In this document: positions 6,410 through 13,364 of the stretch, in pieces
Position numbering within the stretch: the stretch's first letter is position 1
How the letters are laid out: each line of letters begins with the position of its first letter
DNA from: Candidatus Parcubacteria bacterium
GTDB lineage: Bacteria; Patescibacteriota; Minisyncoccia; JAHIHE01; JAGLIN01
Reading direction: 5' to 3'
Assembly (NCBI GenBank): GCA_023142975.1
Contig: JAGLIN010000043.1
Location: 1 to 14,666, forward strand
DNA: 14,666 nt
Notes under the pieces: model-generated
What the model was told of the DNA's origin: nothing
What the model saw: only the letters and a program-made list of their open reading frames with translations
The model's database searches: none
Program-made: the position numbers and the translations under genes

Positions 6410-8884
6410 ATGAAAAAACAAGAAACAGAAAAGGCTAAGTCGCAAGACACTAATATCGGCAAGATTGAAAATAAGCCGATAACCGATGAGATGCAGGAAT
6501 GTTATTTGGATTACGCGATGAGCGTGATTGTCGCGCGCGCGTTGCCAGATGTTCGGGATGGACTGAAACCGGTTCATAGAAGAATTCTGTACGCGATGCA
6601 TGATATTGGACTTAAACCGCAGGCCAAGTTTAAAAAATCCGCTACCGTTGTCGGAGAGGTTTTGGGGAAATATCATCCTCACGGAGACGCAGCTGTTTAT
6701 GAATCAATGGTCAGAATGGCGCAAGATTTTTCAATGCGATACCCACTGGTTAACGGACAAGGAAATTTCGGATCAATGGACGGCGATTCAGCGGCAGCGA
6801 TGAGATATACCGAAGTTAAAATGGCCGCTATTACAGAGGAAATACTTTATGACATAGACAAAGACACAGTTAATTTTACCGATAATTACGACAAGAGCCG
6901 AAAAGAGCCATCCGTTATGCCAGCTAAACTTCCTCAACTTTTATTAAATGGGACTATCGGGATTGCAGTCGGAATGGCAACAAATATTCCACCGCATAAT
7001 TTAAGCGAGATTATAGAAGCAATAATTTATTTAATAGATAATGACGAAGCCACCATAGAAGATTTGCTAAAATTTATAAAAGGTCCGGACTTTCCCACGG
7101 GAGGATTAGTTTACGGACAAAAAGATATTCTTCAGGCATATTCAACAGGAAAGGGAAGATTAGATATGCGCGCCAAAGTTGAAATTGTGGAAAATAAAAA
7201 AGGGAAATTTCAAATTATAGTTTCGGAAATGATTTACCAAGTTAATAAATCTACTCTTATTGAAAAAATGGCTGATCTGGTGAAAACAAAAAAGATTGAA
7301 GGAATAAAAGATATTCGCGATGAATCAGATAGGGATGGCGTAAGAATCGCTATTGATCTCAAAAATGACGCGTATCCGAAGAAAATCTTAAACAGATTAT
7401 ATAAACTTACTGACTTGCAAAAAGCGTTCCATTATAATATGCTCGCTCTTGTTGACGGTCTGCAGCCAAGAATTCTGAATCTAAAAATGATTCTTGAATA
7501 TTATATTATCCATCGCGAGGAAATTGTTAGAAGGAGAACACAATTTGAATTAAATAAAGCAAAAGAACGAGCGCATATTTTAGAGGGCTTGAGCACAGCC
7601 TTAGATCATATCAATGAAGTTATCCAGACAATCAAAAAGGCGCCAACGAAAGAAAAAGCGCATAGCGACTTAATGAAAAAATTTAAGTTAAGCGAACGAC
7701 AGACAACAGCTATTTTAGAAATGAGACTTCAAACATTGGCTGGCTTGGAAAGACAGAAAATAAAAGATGAATTGGAAGAAAAAATGAAACTAATAAAAAA
7801 ATTAGAAGCTATTTTGAAAAGTAAAATGAAGATTAAGGAAATTATAAAAAATGAATTGGAAGAAATTAAAAACAAATTCGGCGATGAGAGAAGAACCAAA
7901 ATATACAAAAGCGGACTTGGAGAATTTTCACAAGAAGATTTAATTCCTAAAGAAGATGTTATTATAACTTTGACTAGAGCAGGCTATATTAAGAGAATGG
8001 ATTCTCAAACTTATCATGTCCAGCATCGCGGCGGCAAAGGAGTTATCGGCGCGGCGATGAAAGAAGAAGATGTGATTGATCATTTTTTCCTAACCAACAC
8101 GCACAATAATTTGTTATTCTTCACAAATTACGGTCGAGTGTTTCAAACAAAAGCGCATGAGATTCCGACAAGCGCGAGAACTGCCAAAGGACAATCAATC
8201 GTAAACTTCCTGCAACTTTCCCCAGAGGAAACAATAACAGCTGTCATATCCTTAGAAAAAGAAAAAAATATCAGTTTCCTTGTAATGGCAACAAAAAATG
8301 GTATAATAAAGAAAACAAGCATAGATGAATTCTCCAATGTCAGAAGATCTGGACTTATCGCTATTAAATTAAAAAAGGACGATGAATTAAGATGGGTAAA
8401 ATCAAGCGATGGAAAAGATAATATTTTCATAGTCGCCTCCAATGGACAGTCAATAAGATTTAAAGAAAAAAAGATTAGATCAATGGGCAGAACTGCTTCG
8501 GGGGTACATGCGATCAAACTTAAATCAGCGAGCAATGTTATTAGTATGAATGTGATTGCTGATTCACAAAAAGACAAGAATTATGTTTTTACTATTTCTG
8601 AAAATGGCTTCGGAAAACTAAGTGATATAAAATTCTACAAAATCCAAAACAGAGGAGGAAGCGGAATAAAAACAGCTATCACAAATTCAAAAACAGGAAC
8701 ATTAGTTAACTCAAAAATAATAGATGGGACGCAGTTTGATAATGATTTAATAATTATTTCTCAGAAAGGACAGGTGATCAGAACGCCGCTTGCAAGGATT
8801 GCAAAATCTGGTCGCGCCACTCAGGGCGTTAGAATAATGAGATTAAAAAATGGTGACAAGATTTCGTCAGTAGCGGTGGTGTAG
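6410..8884 (+). CDS. gyrA: DNA gyrase subunit A
   Basis: The DNA-breaking and rejoining subunit of gyrase, which with GyrB introduces negative supercoils using ATP. The N-terminal winged-helix/tower domain shows LDYAMSVIVARALPDVRDGLKPVHRRILY, HPHGDAAVYESMVRMAQ and AAMRYTE with the catalytic Tyr at residue 133. The C-terminal beta-pinwheel contains a GyrA box, QHRGGKG (residues 538-544, consensus QRRGGKG), which distinguishes GyrA from ParC. The length of 824 aa is normal. In the quinolone-resistance-determining region, residue 94 (E. coli Ser83) is Ala and residue 98 (E. coli Asp87) is Glu. No Shine-Dalgarno sequence is obvious before ATG 6410; the upstream sequence is very A+T-rich. gyrB is not in the window. 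Confidence 0.97.
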   Translation: MKKQETEKAKSQDTNIGKIENKPITDEMQECYLDYAMSVIVARALPDVRDGLKPVHRRILYAMHDIGLKPQAKFKKSATVVGEVLGKYHPHGDAAVYESMVRMAQDFSMRYPLVNGQGNFGSMDGDSAAAMRYTEVKMAAITEEILYDIDKDTVNFTDNYDKSRKEPSVMPAKLPQLLLNGTIGIAVGMATNIPPHNLSEIIEAIIYLIDNDEATIEDLLKFIKGPDFPTGGLVYGQKDILQAYSTGKGRLDMRAKVEIVENKKGKFQIIVSEMIYQVNKSTLIEKMADLVKTKKIEGIKDIRDESDRDGVRIAIDLKNDAYPKKILNRLYKLTDLQKAFHYNMLALVDGLQPRILNLKMILEYYIIHREEIVRRRTQFELNKAKERAHILEGLSTALDHINEVIQTIKKAPTKEKAHSDLMKKFKLSERQTTAILEMRLQTLAGLERQKIKDELEEKMKLIKKLEAILKSKMKIKEIIKNELEEIKNKFGDERRTKIYKSGLGEFSQEDLIPKEDVIITLTRAGYIKRMDSQTYHVQHRGGKGVIGAAMKEEDVIDHFFLTNTHNNLLFFTNYGRVFQTKAHEIPTSARTAKGQSIVNFLQLSPEETITAVISLEKEKNISFLVMATKNGIIKKTSIDEFSNVRRSGLIAIKLKKDDELRWVKSSDGKDNIFIVASNGQSIRFKEKKIRSMGRTASGVHAIKLKSASNVISMNVIADSQKDKNYVFTISENGFGKLSDIKFYKIQNRGGSGIKTAITNSKTGTLVNSKIIDGTQFDNDLIIISQKGQVIRTPLARIAKSGRATQGVRIMRLKNGDKISSVAVV

Positions 8885-8904
8885 AATATTAAAACAAAAT
8901 AACA

Positions 8905-8934
8905 TTGGAGTTTTCGTTGTTAAAATGTTAAATT
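8905..8934 (+). promoter_or_regulatory. Promoter of the methyltransferase gene, probably leaderless
   Basis: TTGGAG (8905-8910) is followed at an 18-bp spacing by extended -10 TG-T-TAAATT (TG 8926-8927, TAAATT 8929-8934); reading the -10 as TTAAAT at 8928 gives 17 bp. Only 6 nt separate the -10 from ATG 8941, so the transcript would start at or very near the A of the start codon. The 13-mer GTTAAAATGTTAA (8919-8931) recurs at 9585-9597 at the same distance from the next ATG. Confidence 0.5.
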
Positions 8935-8940
8935 ATTACT

Positions 8941-9495
8941 ATGGAAATCAACAAAATAGGCAGCGGGGGATTTATGAATCCAGATAAAATTGTGGAAGAG
9001 CTTAATATTAAAAGTGGAATGATTGTCGCAGATTTTGGCTGCGGGGCTGGATATTTTACAATTCCAATCGCTAAGAAAATAAAGAATAGCGGTAAAATTT
9101 ACGCTATTGATGTTTTAAACGAATCATTGGAAAATGTTTTAAGCAAAGCAAAATTATATGATTTACTTAATGTTAAAACTGTTCGGGCAAACATAGAAAT
9201 GATTGGCGGATCAAAAATAGATAATGCTTCTGTTGATTTGGTAATTCTTGCCAATATACTTTTTCAGTGCAATGACCATAATTCAGTTCTAACTGAAGCC
9301 AAAAGAATTTTAAAAGACAGTGGCAGTATCGTAATTATAGATTGGATTCCCAAAAAAGTTCCTCTGGGACCAAAATACGAGCACTGTCTTAGCGAGGAAA
9401 ATATAAAAAAGCTTTCCATAAAAAACGGATTGAAAGTTGTAAAAAAAATAGATACTGGAAATCAACACTATGGAATGGTGTTAAAAGTGTTTTAA
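8941..9495 (+). CDS. Class I SAM-dependent methyltransferase
   Basis: A 184-aa Rossmann-fold methyltransferase. The glycine-rich SAM-binding motif VADFGCGAGYFT lies at residues about 29-40, the acidic ribose-binding residue in IYAIDV, and later motifs in DLVILANILFQC and LKDSGSIVIIDWIPK. The arrangement is close to the Methyltransf_11/UbiE-like group acting on small molecules, but the substrate cannot be told. Length is typical of a minimal methyltransferase domain without extra modules. No Shine-Dalgarno sequence is seen; the -10 element is 6 nt before the ATG. Confidence 0.88.
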   Translation: MEINKIGSGGFMNPDKIVEELNIKSGMIVADFGCGAGYFTIPIAKKIKNSGKIYAIDVLNESLENVLSKAKLYDLLNVKTVRANIEMIGGSKIDNASVDLVILANILFQCNDHNSVLTEAKRILKDSGSIVIIDWIPKKVPLGPKYEHCLSEENIKKLSIKNGLKVVKKIDTGNQHYGMVLKVF

Positions 9496-9545
9496 GATGT
9501 TAATATGTGACACTTCTTCACACACCCCGTCTGCTTCGCAGCCTA

Positions 9546-9561
9546 CCCCTCTCAAGAGGGG
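9546..9561. repeat. Short hairpin CCCCTCT-CA-AGAGGGG
   Basis: A perfect 16-nt palindrome lies between the methyltransferase and solute-binding protein genes, preceded by a second GC-rich hairpin (GTCTGCTTCGCAG region, about 9530-9542). It is a local GC-rich patch in A+T-rich DNA, like the other intergenic palindromes. A T-run does not follow directly, so a terminator role is uncertain. Confidence 0.6.
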
Positions 9562-9591
9562 AATATCTTTAAAATTGTTTTAATGTTAAAA

Positions 9592-9600
9592 TGTTAATAT
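9592..9600 (+). promoter_or_regulatory. Extended -10 promoter of the solute-binding protein gene
   Basis: TG (9592-9593), T, TAATAT (9595-9600), with ATG 9607 after a 6-nt gap. No good -35 box is seen at 16-18 bp, which extended -10 promoters can tolerate. The identical 13-mer GTTAAAATGTTAA precedes both this gene and the previous one, ending 9 nt before each ATG. Confidence 0.4.
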
Positions 9601-9606
9601 AGCCCC

Positions 9607-10986
9607 ATGACTAAGCAAAAAATATCTTTTATCGGTTTTATAATTCTTTTTTTATTGATAGTCGCGTGGTACATAACTGGTTGTCCTTTAGTAGATAAAT
9701 GCCCTTTCGTAAGATTTGAACAAGAGGAAGCTCCAAAAGTAATATTGACATTTGTCGGTCCTGCGGATAATGCCAGTGATTGGACTGCGATTTTTTCTAA
9801 GTTTAACACTTACAAAAAAAGACCCGAAAATGGTTTTTTGGATGTGACTATAAAATATGAAAGAATCTGTGATCCAATCTGTAATCCAGGAGACTATGAA
9901 GATATAGTAAGAGAAAGGCAATATGAGGACGAGGGACCAAATATATTTATGGTTCAAAATTCGTGGCTTTCACTTCAAAAAAACAAAGATAGAGTTTTGC
10001 CTGCGCCAAAAGAAATAATGAATTTAGTAAAATTTGAGAACACTTTTGCGCGAGTTACAAAAAATGATTTGACCGATAAAGATGGAAATATCTACGCGCT
10101 TCCGTTTTATATAGATACTTTAGCATTATATTATGACAACGATGCCTTTCTAAATGAAAATTTAATAAAGCCTCCGGCAGATTGGGACGAGTTTAAAGAG
10201 TATGCAGAACAACTAACTATCTTTGACAAAAATGGGGATATTATAAGATCCGGAGCTGCTTTTGGAGGCGGAAGCAATGTAAACAGAAGTCAGGATATAC
10301 TTATGCTTTTAGTAATGCAAAATAATATTAGCAACGAAAGAGCAAAAAACCTCGTTTCATTCAACAATAAAGGAAGCTCCGCAGCAGTAAACTTTTACAC
10401 TGATTTTACTAATCCCGCGAGAAAAGTTTATACATGGAACGATGACCAGATGTATTCTATAGATGCTTTTACCCAGAAAAAAGCTGTTATGATGGTCAAT
10501 TATTCGCATCATATTGAAAATGTAATTAACAAGACAGGCAACAACTTGAATTTTAAAATTGCTCCAATTCCTCAATTAGATAAGAATAATAAAGTTAATT
10601 ATGCCAGTTATTGGGTTCCTGTTGTTCCTAAAAAAGCGTTTTGCGGAAAAGCAGCAAAAACAAGCGCGAATTGCTACAGTTTGGCTTGGGAATTTTTAAA
10701 TTTTGCGGCTAAAAAAGAAAATGCTAAATTATATCTGGATTCCACAAAAAAACCTGCCGCTAATCTGGAGCTTGCTAAAGAGCAATTTACAGATTTTAAC
10801 GATCAGAGAAGTGTTTTTGCCGGACAAATATTTACCGCTAGAAGCTGGGAACATCCAGATGATTCGCTAAGTGACAGAATTTTAGTAAAAATGATAGATT
10901 CTATAATAACAACTGACGAGAAAAATAAGGAAAGCGTTTATAAAGCGATGACTGCAGCAGCTAGGTATATTGATGGTTTAAATTAA
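9607..10986 (+). CDS. Extracellular solute-binding lipoprotein (ABC transporter family 1 type)
   Basis: Periplasmic-type binding protein that would capture a sugar or related solute outside the membrane. The N-terminus has a hydrophobic segment (residues 6-22) followed by the lipobox ITGC with Cys26, so it is probably a membrane-anchored lipoprotein. Family 1 features include DNIYALPFYIDTLALYYDNDAF-like sequence (residues about 158-180), PPADWDEFKEYAEQLT, a Gly-rich SGAAFGGGSN segment, and SYWVPVVPKKA...AWEFLNFAAKKENAKLYLD in the C-terminal lobe. The 459-aa length is normal. No permease or ATPase gene is adjacent, so the transporter partners must lie elsewhere or be absent. A strong terminator follows 9 nt after the stop. 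Confidence 0.88.
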   Translation: MTKQKISFIGFIILFLLIVAWYITGCPLVDKCPFVRFEQEEAPKVILTFVGPADNASDWTAIFSKFNTYKKRPENGFLDVTIKYERICDPICNPGDYEDIVRERQYEDEGPNIFMVQNSWLSLQKNKDRVLPAPKEIMNLVKFENTFARVTKNDLTDKDGNIYALPFYIDTLALYYDNDAFLNENLIKPPADWDEFKEYAEQLTIFDKNGDIIRSGAAFGGGSNVNRSQDILMLLVMQNNISNERAKNLVSFNNKGSSAAVNFYTDFTNPARKVYTWNDDQMYSIDAFTQKKAVMMVNYSHHIENVINKTGNNLNFKIAPIPQLDKNNKVNYASYWVPVVPKKAFCGKAAKTSANCYSLAWEFLNFAAKKENAKLYLDSTKKPAANLELAKEQFTDFNDQRSVFAGQIFTARSWEHPDDSLSDRILVKMIDSIITTDEKNKESVYKAMTAAARYIDGLN

Positions 10987-10995
10987 TAGAAATTG

Positions 10996-11029
10996 AAAAA
11001 ACCGTTGTTAATTCTACAACGGTTTTTTT
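10996..11029. terminator. Rho-independent terminator, probably bidirectional
   Basis: CCGTTGT (11002-11008) pairs with ACAACGG (11016-11022) around a 7-nt loop, with A6 on the left and T7 on the right. The A/T symmetry lets it work for the solute-binding gene on the plus strand and for the convergent tRNA-Ile gene on the minus strand. Confidence 0.92.
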
Positions 11030-11136
11030 ATTTGCAAAATCCATATTACCTAAATCAACTATGCAAATCCGAATTATTCCAAAACTCAAGTGCCAAATTA
11101 CTCTTTTCTGATTTTAGATTTTGAATTTATTTATTG

Positions 11137-11210
11137 TGGGCCATCCTGGACTTGAACCAGGGACTTCGACCTTATAAGGATCGCGCTCTAACCAACTGAG
11201 CTAATGGCCC
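11137..11210 (-). tRNA. tRNA-Ile (anticodon UAU)
   Basis: A 74-nt cloverleaf on the minus strand: acceptor GGGCCAT/ATGGCCC, D arm GCTC/GAGC with AGTTGGTTA loop, anticodon stem CGATC/GGTCG with loop CTTATAA, T arm CCTGG-TTCAAGT-CCAGG, discriminator A. The anticodon in positions 34-36 is UAU, reading AUA isoleucine codons, which are common in this window (for example codon 24 of gyrA). Most bacteria read AUA with a CAU-anticodon tRNA modified to lysidine. The loop differs from the usual tRNA-Ile(GAU) loop by one base. The gene does not encode CCA: the base after the discriminator is followed by CAATAA, so the CCA end must be added by a nucleotidyltransferase. Confidence 0.95.
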
Positions 11211-11216
11211 GGAATC

Positions 11217-11225
11217 ATTTTAACA
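11217..11225 (-). promoter_or_regulatory. Extended -10 directly upstream of tRNA-Ile
   Basis: On the minus strand TG-T-TAAAAT ends 6 nt before the mature tRNA 5' end, so transcription from it would begin at tRNA nucleotide +1. No good -35 box is visible. A stronger candidate promoter lies further upstream (11279-11307), so this one is uncertain. Confidence 0.3.
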
Positions 11226-11278
11226 CACTAAGATTTTAACATATTGCGACTTCAACATCTTGCTTCTATAACTATTCT

Positions 11279-11307
11279 ATTCTAATAAAAAAATGTTCTG
11301 CGGTCAA
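11279..11307 (-). promoter_or_regulatory. Candidate sigma70-type promoter for tRNA-Ile
   Basis: On the minus strand TTGACC (11307-11302), a 17-bp spacer and TAGAAT (11284-11279). The predicted start near 11272 would give a leader of about 60 nt before the tRNA, to be removed by RNase P. Confidence 0.5.
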
Positions 11308-11312
11308 GGCGT

Positions 11313-11361
11313 TTTAGCAGCGAGCGTTAAACAATGTCAACGCTTGATACTTGCTACTAAA
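11313..11361. repeat. Imperfect hairpin downstream of the recombinase gene
   Basis: AGCGTT (11323-11328) pairs with AACGCT (11339-11344), and the outer TTTAGCAGC (11313-11321) pairs with GCTACTAAA (11353-11361) with one mismatch. It lies immediately downstream of the recombinase stop codon on the minus strand, but a T-run comes only about 25 nt later and falls in the putative tRNA promoter spacer. It may be a weak terminator or another palindromic repeat. Confidence 0.45.
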
Positions 11362-11367
11362 TACTTA

Positions 11368-12309
11368 CTACTTTCTGCCATGAAACTTTTTATGAATATC
11401 TTTTAAGTGCTTATCTGTTATGTGTGTGTAAATTTGAGTTGTTGTAATACTGGAATGACCGAGCATTGATTGGACGCTTCTGATGTCAGCGCCATTCATT
11501 AATAAATCCGTTGCAAAACTATGCCTTAAAGTATGGGGTGTTACTTTTTTTACGATGCCAGCTTTTACGGCGTATTTTTTTACAATTCTCTGGATACTTC
11601 TTGGCGTAAGTCTCAAAGATAAATCAGCTTTGTTTTTATTATTTACATTTTTATTATTATATCCTCCGCTTCCTTTTTTGAAATGTATAAACAGCGCTGG
11701 ATCAATATCTTTTCTTTTTTTAATATAATTCAGTATAGCATTTTTCGCTGAATCAGAAATAAAGACAAGCCTGATTTTTCCTCCCTTTCCTCTTACGGAA
11801 AACTCACCGCTTTTGAGATTTATGTTTTCTTTATTAAGACTTGCTATTTCTGAAACACGAAGTCCGGTTGAAAATAATAGTTCTAAAATCGCCCTATCTC
11901 TTAGAGAACAAACATCTTTACTTTTTACAGATTCTAATAACCGCCCTATTTCATTCGCTTCTAAAAATTCTACCTCTCTTTCCTGTGTTTTTCCAAGCTC
12001 TACTTTTTCACTCGCCAGTGTTTCAATATCTTGTTTTGCTAAATATTTCAAAAAACCGCGCAGGGCTATTATATAATAATCCTGCGTTGCTTTCTTCAAA
12101 CCTTTTTCCTTGTTATCTTTATATCTATTGAGATATAATCTAAATTTTCTTACCAAATCACTCGTTATATCTTCTGGACTTTTTATCATTGCCCAATCCA
12201 AAAACCGATCCAAATAATGATCGTAATTCCTAATCGTCAACTGCGATCTGTTTTTTTCAATTTCCAGATACTCTAAAAATTCAGTTTTAAGATTCTTGAT
12301 TTTGTCCAT
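11368..12309 (-). CDS. Tyrosine recombinase, XerC/XerD-like
   Basis: A 313-aa site-specific recombinase that resolves chromosome dimers at a dif-like site in most bacteria. The N-terminal SAM-like core-binding domain (about 1-105) is followed by the catalytic domain with a full set of active residues: Arg151 (GLRVSE), Lys175 (RGKGGK), His259 and Arg262 (HTLRH), His285 (LGHSS) and Tyr294 (IYTH). Between the catalytic Lys and the HTLRH motif there is an Asn/Lys-rich insert (about residues 213-228, GSGGYNNKNVNNKNK). Only one recombinase is visible, so it might work alone as XerH/XerS do, but a second gene outside the window is possible. No dif site was identified. It could instead belong to a past mobile element, though no such cargo surrounds it. 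Confidence 0.93.
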   Translation of the reverse strand: MDKIKNLKTEFLEYLEIEKNRSQLTIRNYDHYLDRFLDWAMIKSPEDITSDLVRKFRLYLNRYKDNKEKGLKKATQDYYIIALRGFLKYLAKQDIETLASEKVELGKTQEREVEFLEANEIGRLLESVKSKDVCSLRDRAILELLFSTGLRVSEIASLNKENINLKSGEFSVRGKGGKIRLVFISDSAKNAILNYIKKRKDIDPALFIHFKKGSGGYNNKNVNNKNKADLSLRLTPRSIQRIVKKYAVKAGIVKKVTPHTLRHSFATDLLMNGADIRSVQSMLGHSSITTTQIYTHITDKHLKDIHKKFHGRK

Positions 12310-12317
12310 TGATCGGA

Positions 12318-12323
12318 ATTATA
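12318..12323 (-). promoter_or_regulatory. -10 box upstream of the recombinase gene
   Basis: Consensus TATAAT on the minus strand, 8 nt before the start codon, so the mRNA would be leaderless or nearly so. No convincing -35 box is seen at 16-18 bp. Confidence 0.45.
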
Positions 12324-12391
12324 AATTACGAATCAAGTTAAATTTTTAAAATCTTTTCCAAAAAACCCTTAATATACGGGATTTACTCTTT

Positions 12392-12513
12392 AGGACATGT
12401 TTAAAAAGTGAGATTTAGGATTTAGCCTTTTGCGAAGTCTCTCCTGTCTAAACTGTTTCTTTAAAATCCCAAAGGATAAATTCCGTGTGTTTTGGAGTTT
12501 TTAAACAGGCTCT
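12392..12513. repeat. Palindromic element with TGTTTAAAAA ends
   Basis: The left end AGGACATGTTTAAAAA (12392-12407) matches the complement of the right end (12498-12513) at 13 of 16 positions, including an unbroken TGTTTAAAAA. The 90-bp interior has weaker self-complementarity. A 122-bp non-coding unit with terminal inverted repeats is consistent with a MITE-like element. Confidence 0.55.
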
Positions 12514-12599
12514 AAAATCTAAATTACACATTCATAATTTCATTTTACGACATAAATTTAATCTTGTCTATTTTGCAATTCAGTTTCAATCCCATTTAG

Positions 12600-12672
12600 A
12601 AAGTCCTTTTTTCTTTTTTTCCAAGTTTATCTTTTCTAAGTTCTAAGAAAGATAAATCTAAAAAAGACCTGG
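12600..12672. repeat. Long A+T-rich hairpin
   Basis: TTTATCTTTTCT pairs with AGAAAGATAAA around a short AAGTTCTA loop, and outside it GTCCTTTTTT pairs imperfectly with AAAAAAGACC. It is symmetrical and lies between two other inverted repeats upstream of rnpB. Read either way it is followed by a T-rich stretch, so a terminator role for either strand is possible. Confidence 0.5.
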
Positions 12673-12712
12673 ACGAAGATAAATTAAACACAGGGTAAAT
12701 TCTAAAATAAAT

Positions 12713-12769
12713 CTGGAGTTCAAGTTTTAATCTATAAAATATTATATCACACCCTAAAAAATGAACTCC
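12713..12769. repeat. Inverted repeat just upstream of the rnpB promoter
   Basis: GGAGTTCA (12715-12722) and TGAACTCC (12762-12769) form perfect 8-bp ends. The 10-mer CTGGAGTTCA at 12713-12722 also occurs in inverse orientation inside rnpB (13055-13064), at the edge of the P5.1-position insertion. Confidence 0.5.
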
Positions 12770-12796
12770 GCAAATAAAATCCTTAAGGTTTGAAGC

Positions 12797-12824
12797 TTGA
12801 CAAAATAGTCGTTTCTCGTATAAT
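12797..12824 (+). promoter_or_regulatory. Strong promoter of rnpB
   Basis: Perfect consensus boxes TTGACA (12797-12802) and TATAAT (12819-12824) with a 16-bp spacer. Six nt later lies G12831, the first base of the P1 helix, so predicted transcription start and RNA 5' end coincide. Confidence 0.9.
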
Positions 12825-12856
12825 GAAGAAGCTTAAAATAGTAAATTAGATAATCG

Positions 12857-12958
12857 CCCCGTTCTAAATTTTACAAGAGAATATAATATGAACAAATTAT
12901 CCCGAGTAAAACAGGATGATTAATGCCAGCAAATTGTAATGTAAAATTTGGAACGGGG
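12857..12958 (+). repeat. P3 copy of a hairpin shared with P12 in rnpB
   Basis: A 19-bp stem (12857-12875 with 12940-12958, one G-U pair) forms P3 of the RNase P RNA. Its first 27 nt are identical to 13289-13315, and its last 46 nt before the final GG (12911-12956) match 13319-13364 at 40 positions. It carries an extra central segment of about 27 nt (12884-12910) not present in the P12 copy. Confidence 0.88.
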
Positions 12959-13288
12959 AGGAAAGTCCGAACACCCCAGATTGTTCTATATTTGGAGCGC
13001 AAGTTTAAACTTGCAGAAAATCAATTAGGTCAAGATTTTCTACACACTAAAGTGTGAACTCCAGTTTTAGGGCAGTTTGGAAGTAGGCAGTTGCTAACGG
13101 CAACCGTTCTGTATGATTAGTAGGTTATAGATAACAAAGTCATTGATAACAAGAACAGATATAAGTTATAAGTCGTTGAAATTTAATTTTACAACTTCTG
13201 ACTAATGACTTGTCTTATAGCTGACACCCTTGTTGTTTATAACTTATTAATCGTATAGAATAGGGAAAGTGCCACAGAGACAATACTA

Positions 13289-13364
13289 CCCCGTTCTAAA
13301 TTTTACAAGAGAATACAAACAAGATAGTTAGTGCCAGCAAATTGTATTGTAAAATTTAGAACGG
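13289..13364 (+). repeat. P12 copy of the same hairpin in rnpB
   Basis: A 76-nt hairpin located where P12 stands in other RNase P RNAs, after the conserved ACAGAGACAA. Arms CCGTTCTAAATTTTACA and TGTAAAATTTAGAACGG pair perfectly. It is a shortened near-duplicate of the P3 hairpin, same orientation. Confidence 0.88.

Larger units (their letters stand above)
12310..12796. other. Gene-free region with several inverted repeats
   Basis: About 490 bp between the divergent recombinase and rnpB genes with no convincing open frame. It holds at least three palindromic structures, listed separately: an element at 12392-12513, a long hairpin at about 12600-12672, and an inverted repeat at 12713-12769. 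The rest is A+T-rich sequence in which I see nothing. Confidence 0.7.

Noticed and set aside
12310..12796. A possible dif site for the neighbouring recombinase
   Set aside because: The inverted repeats here have long spacers and no 11-6-11 arrangement that I could match to a Xer site.
13331..13339. GTGCCAGCA resembling the 16S rRNA 530-loop motif
   Set aside because: The match is only nine bases, with no further rRNA similarity; it lies in the duplicated rnpB hairpin.
12857..13364. The paired repeats separated by unique sequence, considered as a short CRISPR array or an intron
   Set aside because: There are only two copies, each is a long hairpin of different length, and both fall exactly at helices P3 and P12 of a well-defined RNase P RNA. 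No splice or intron core is visible.
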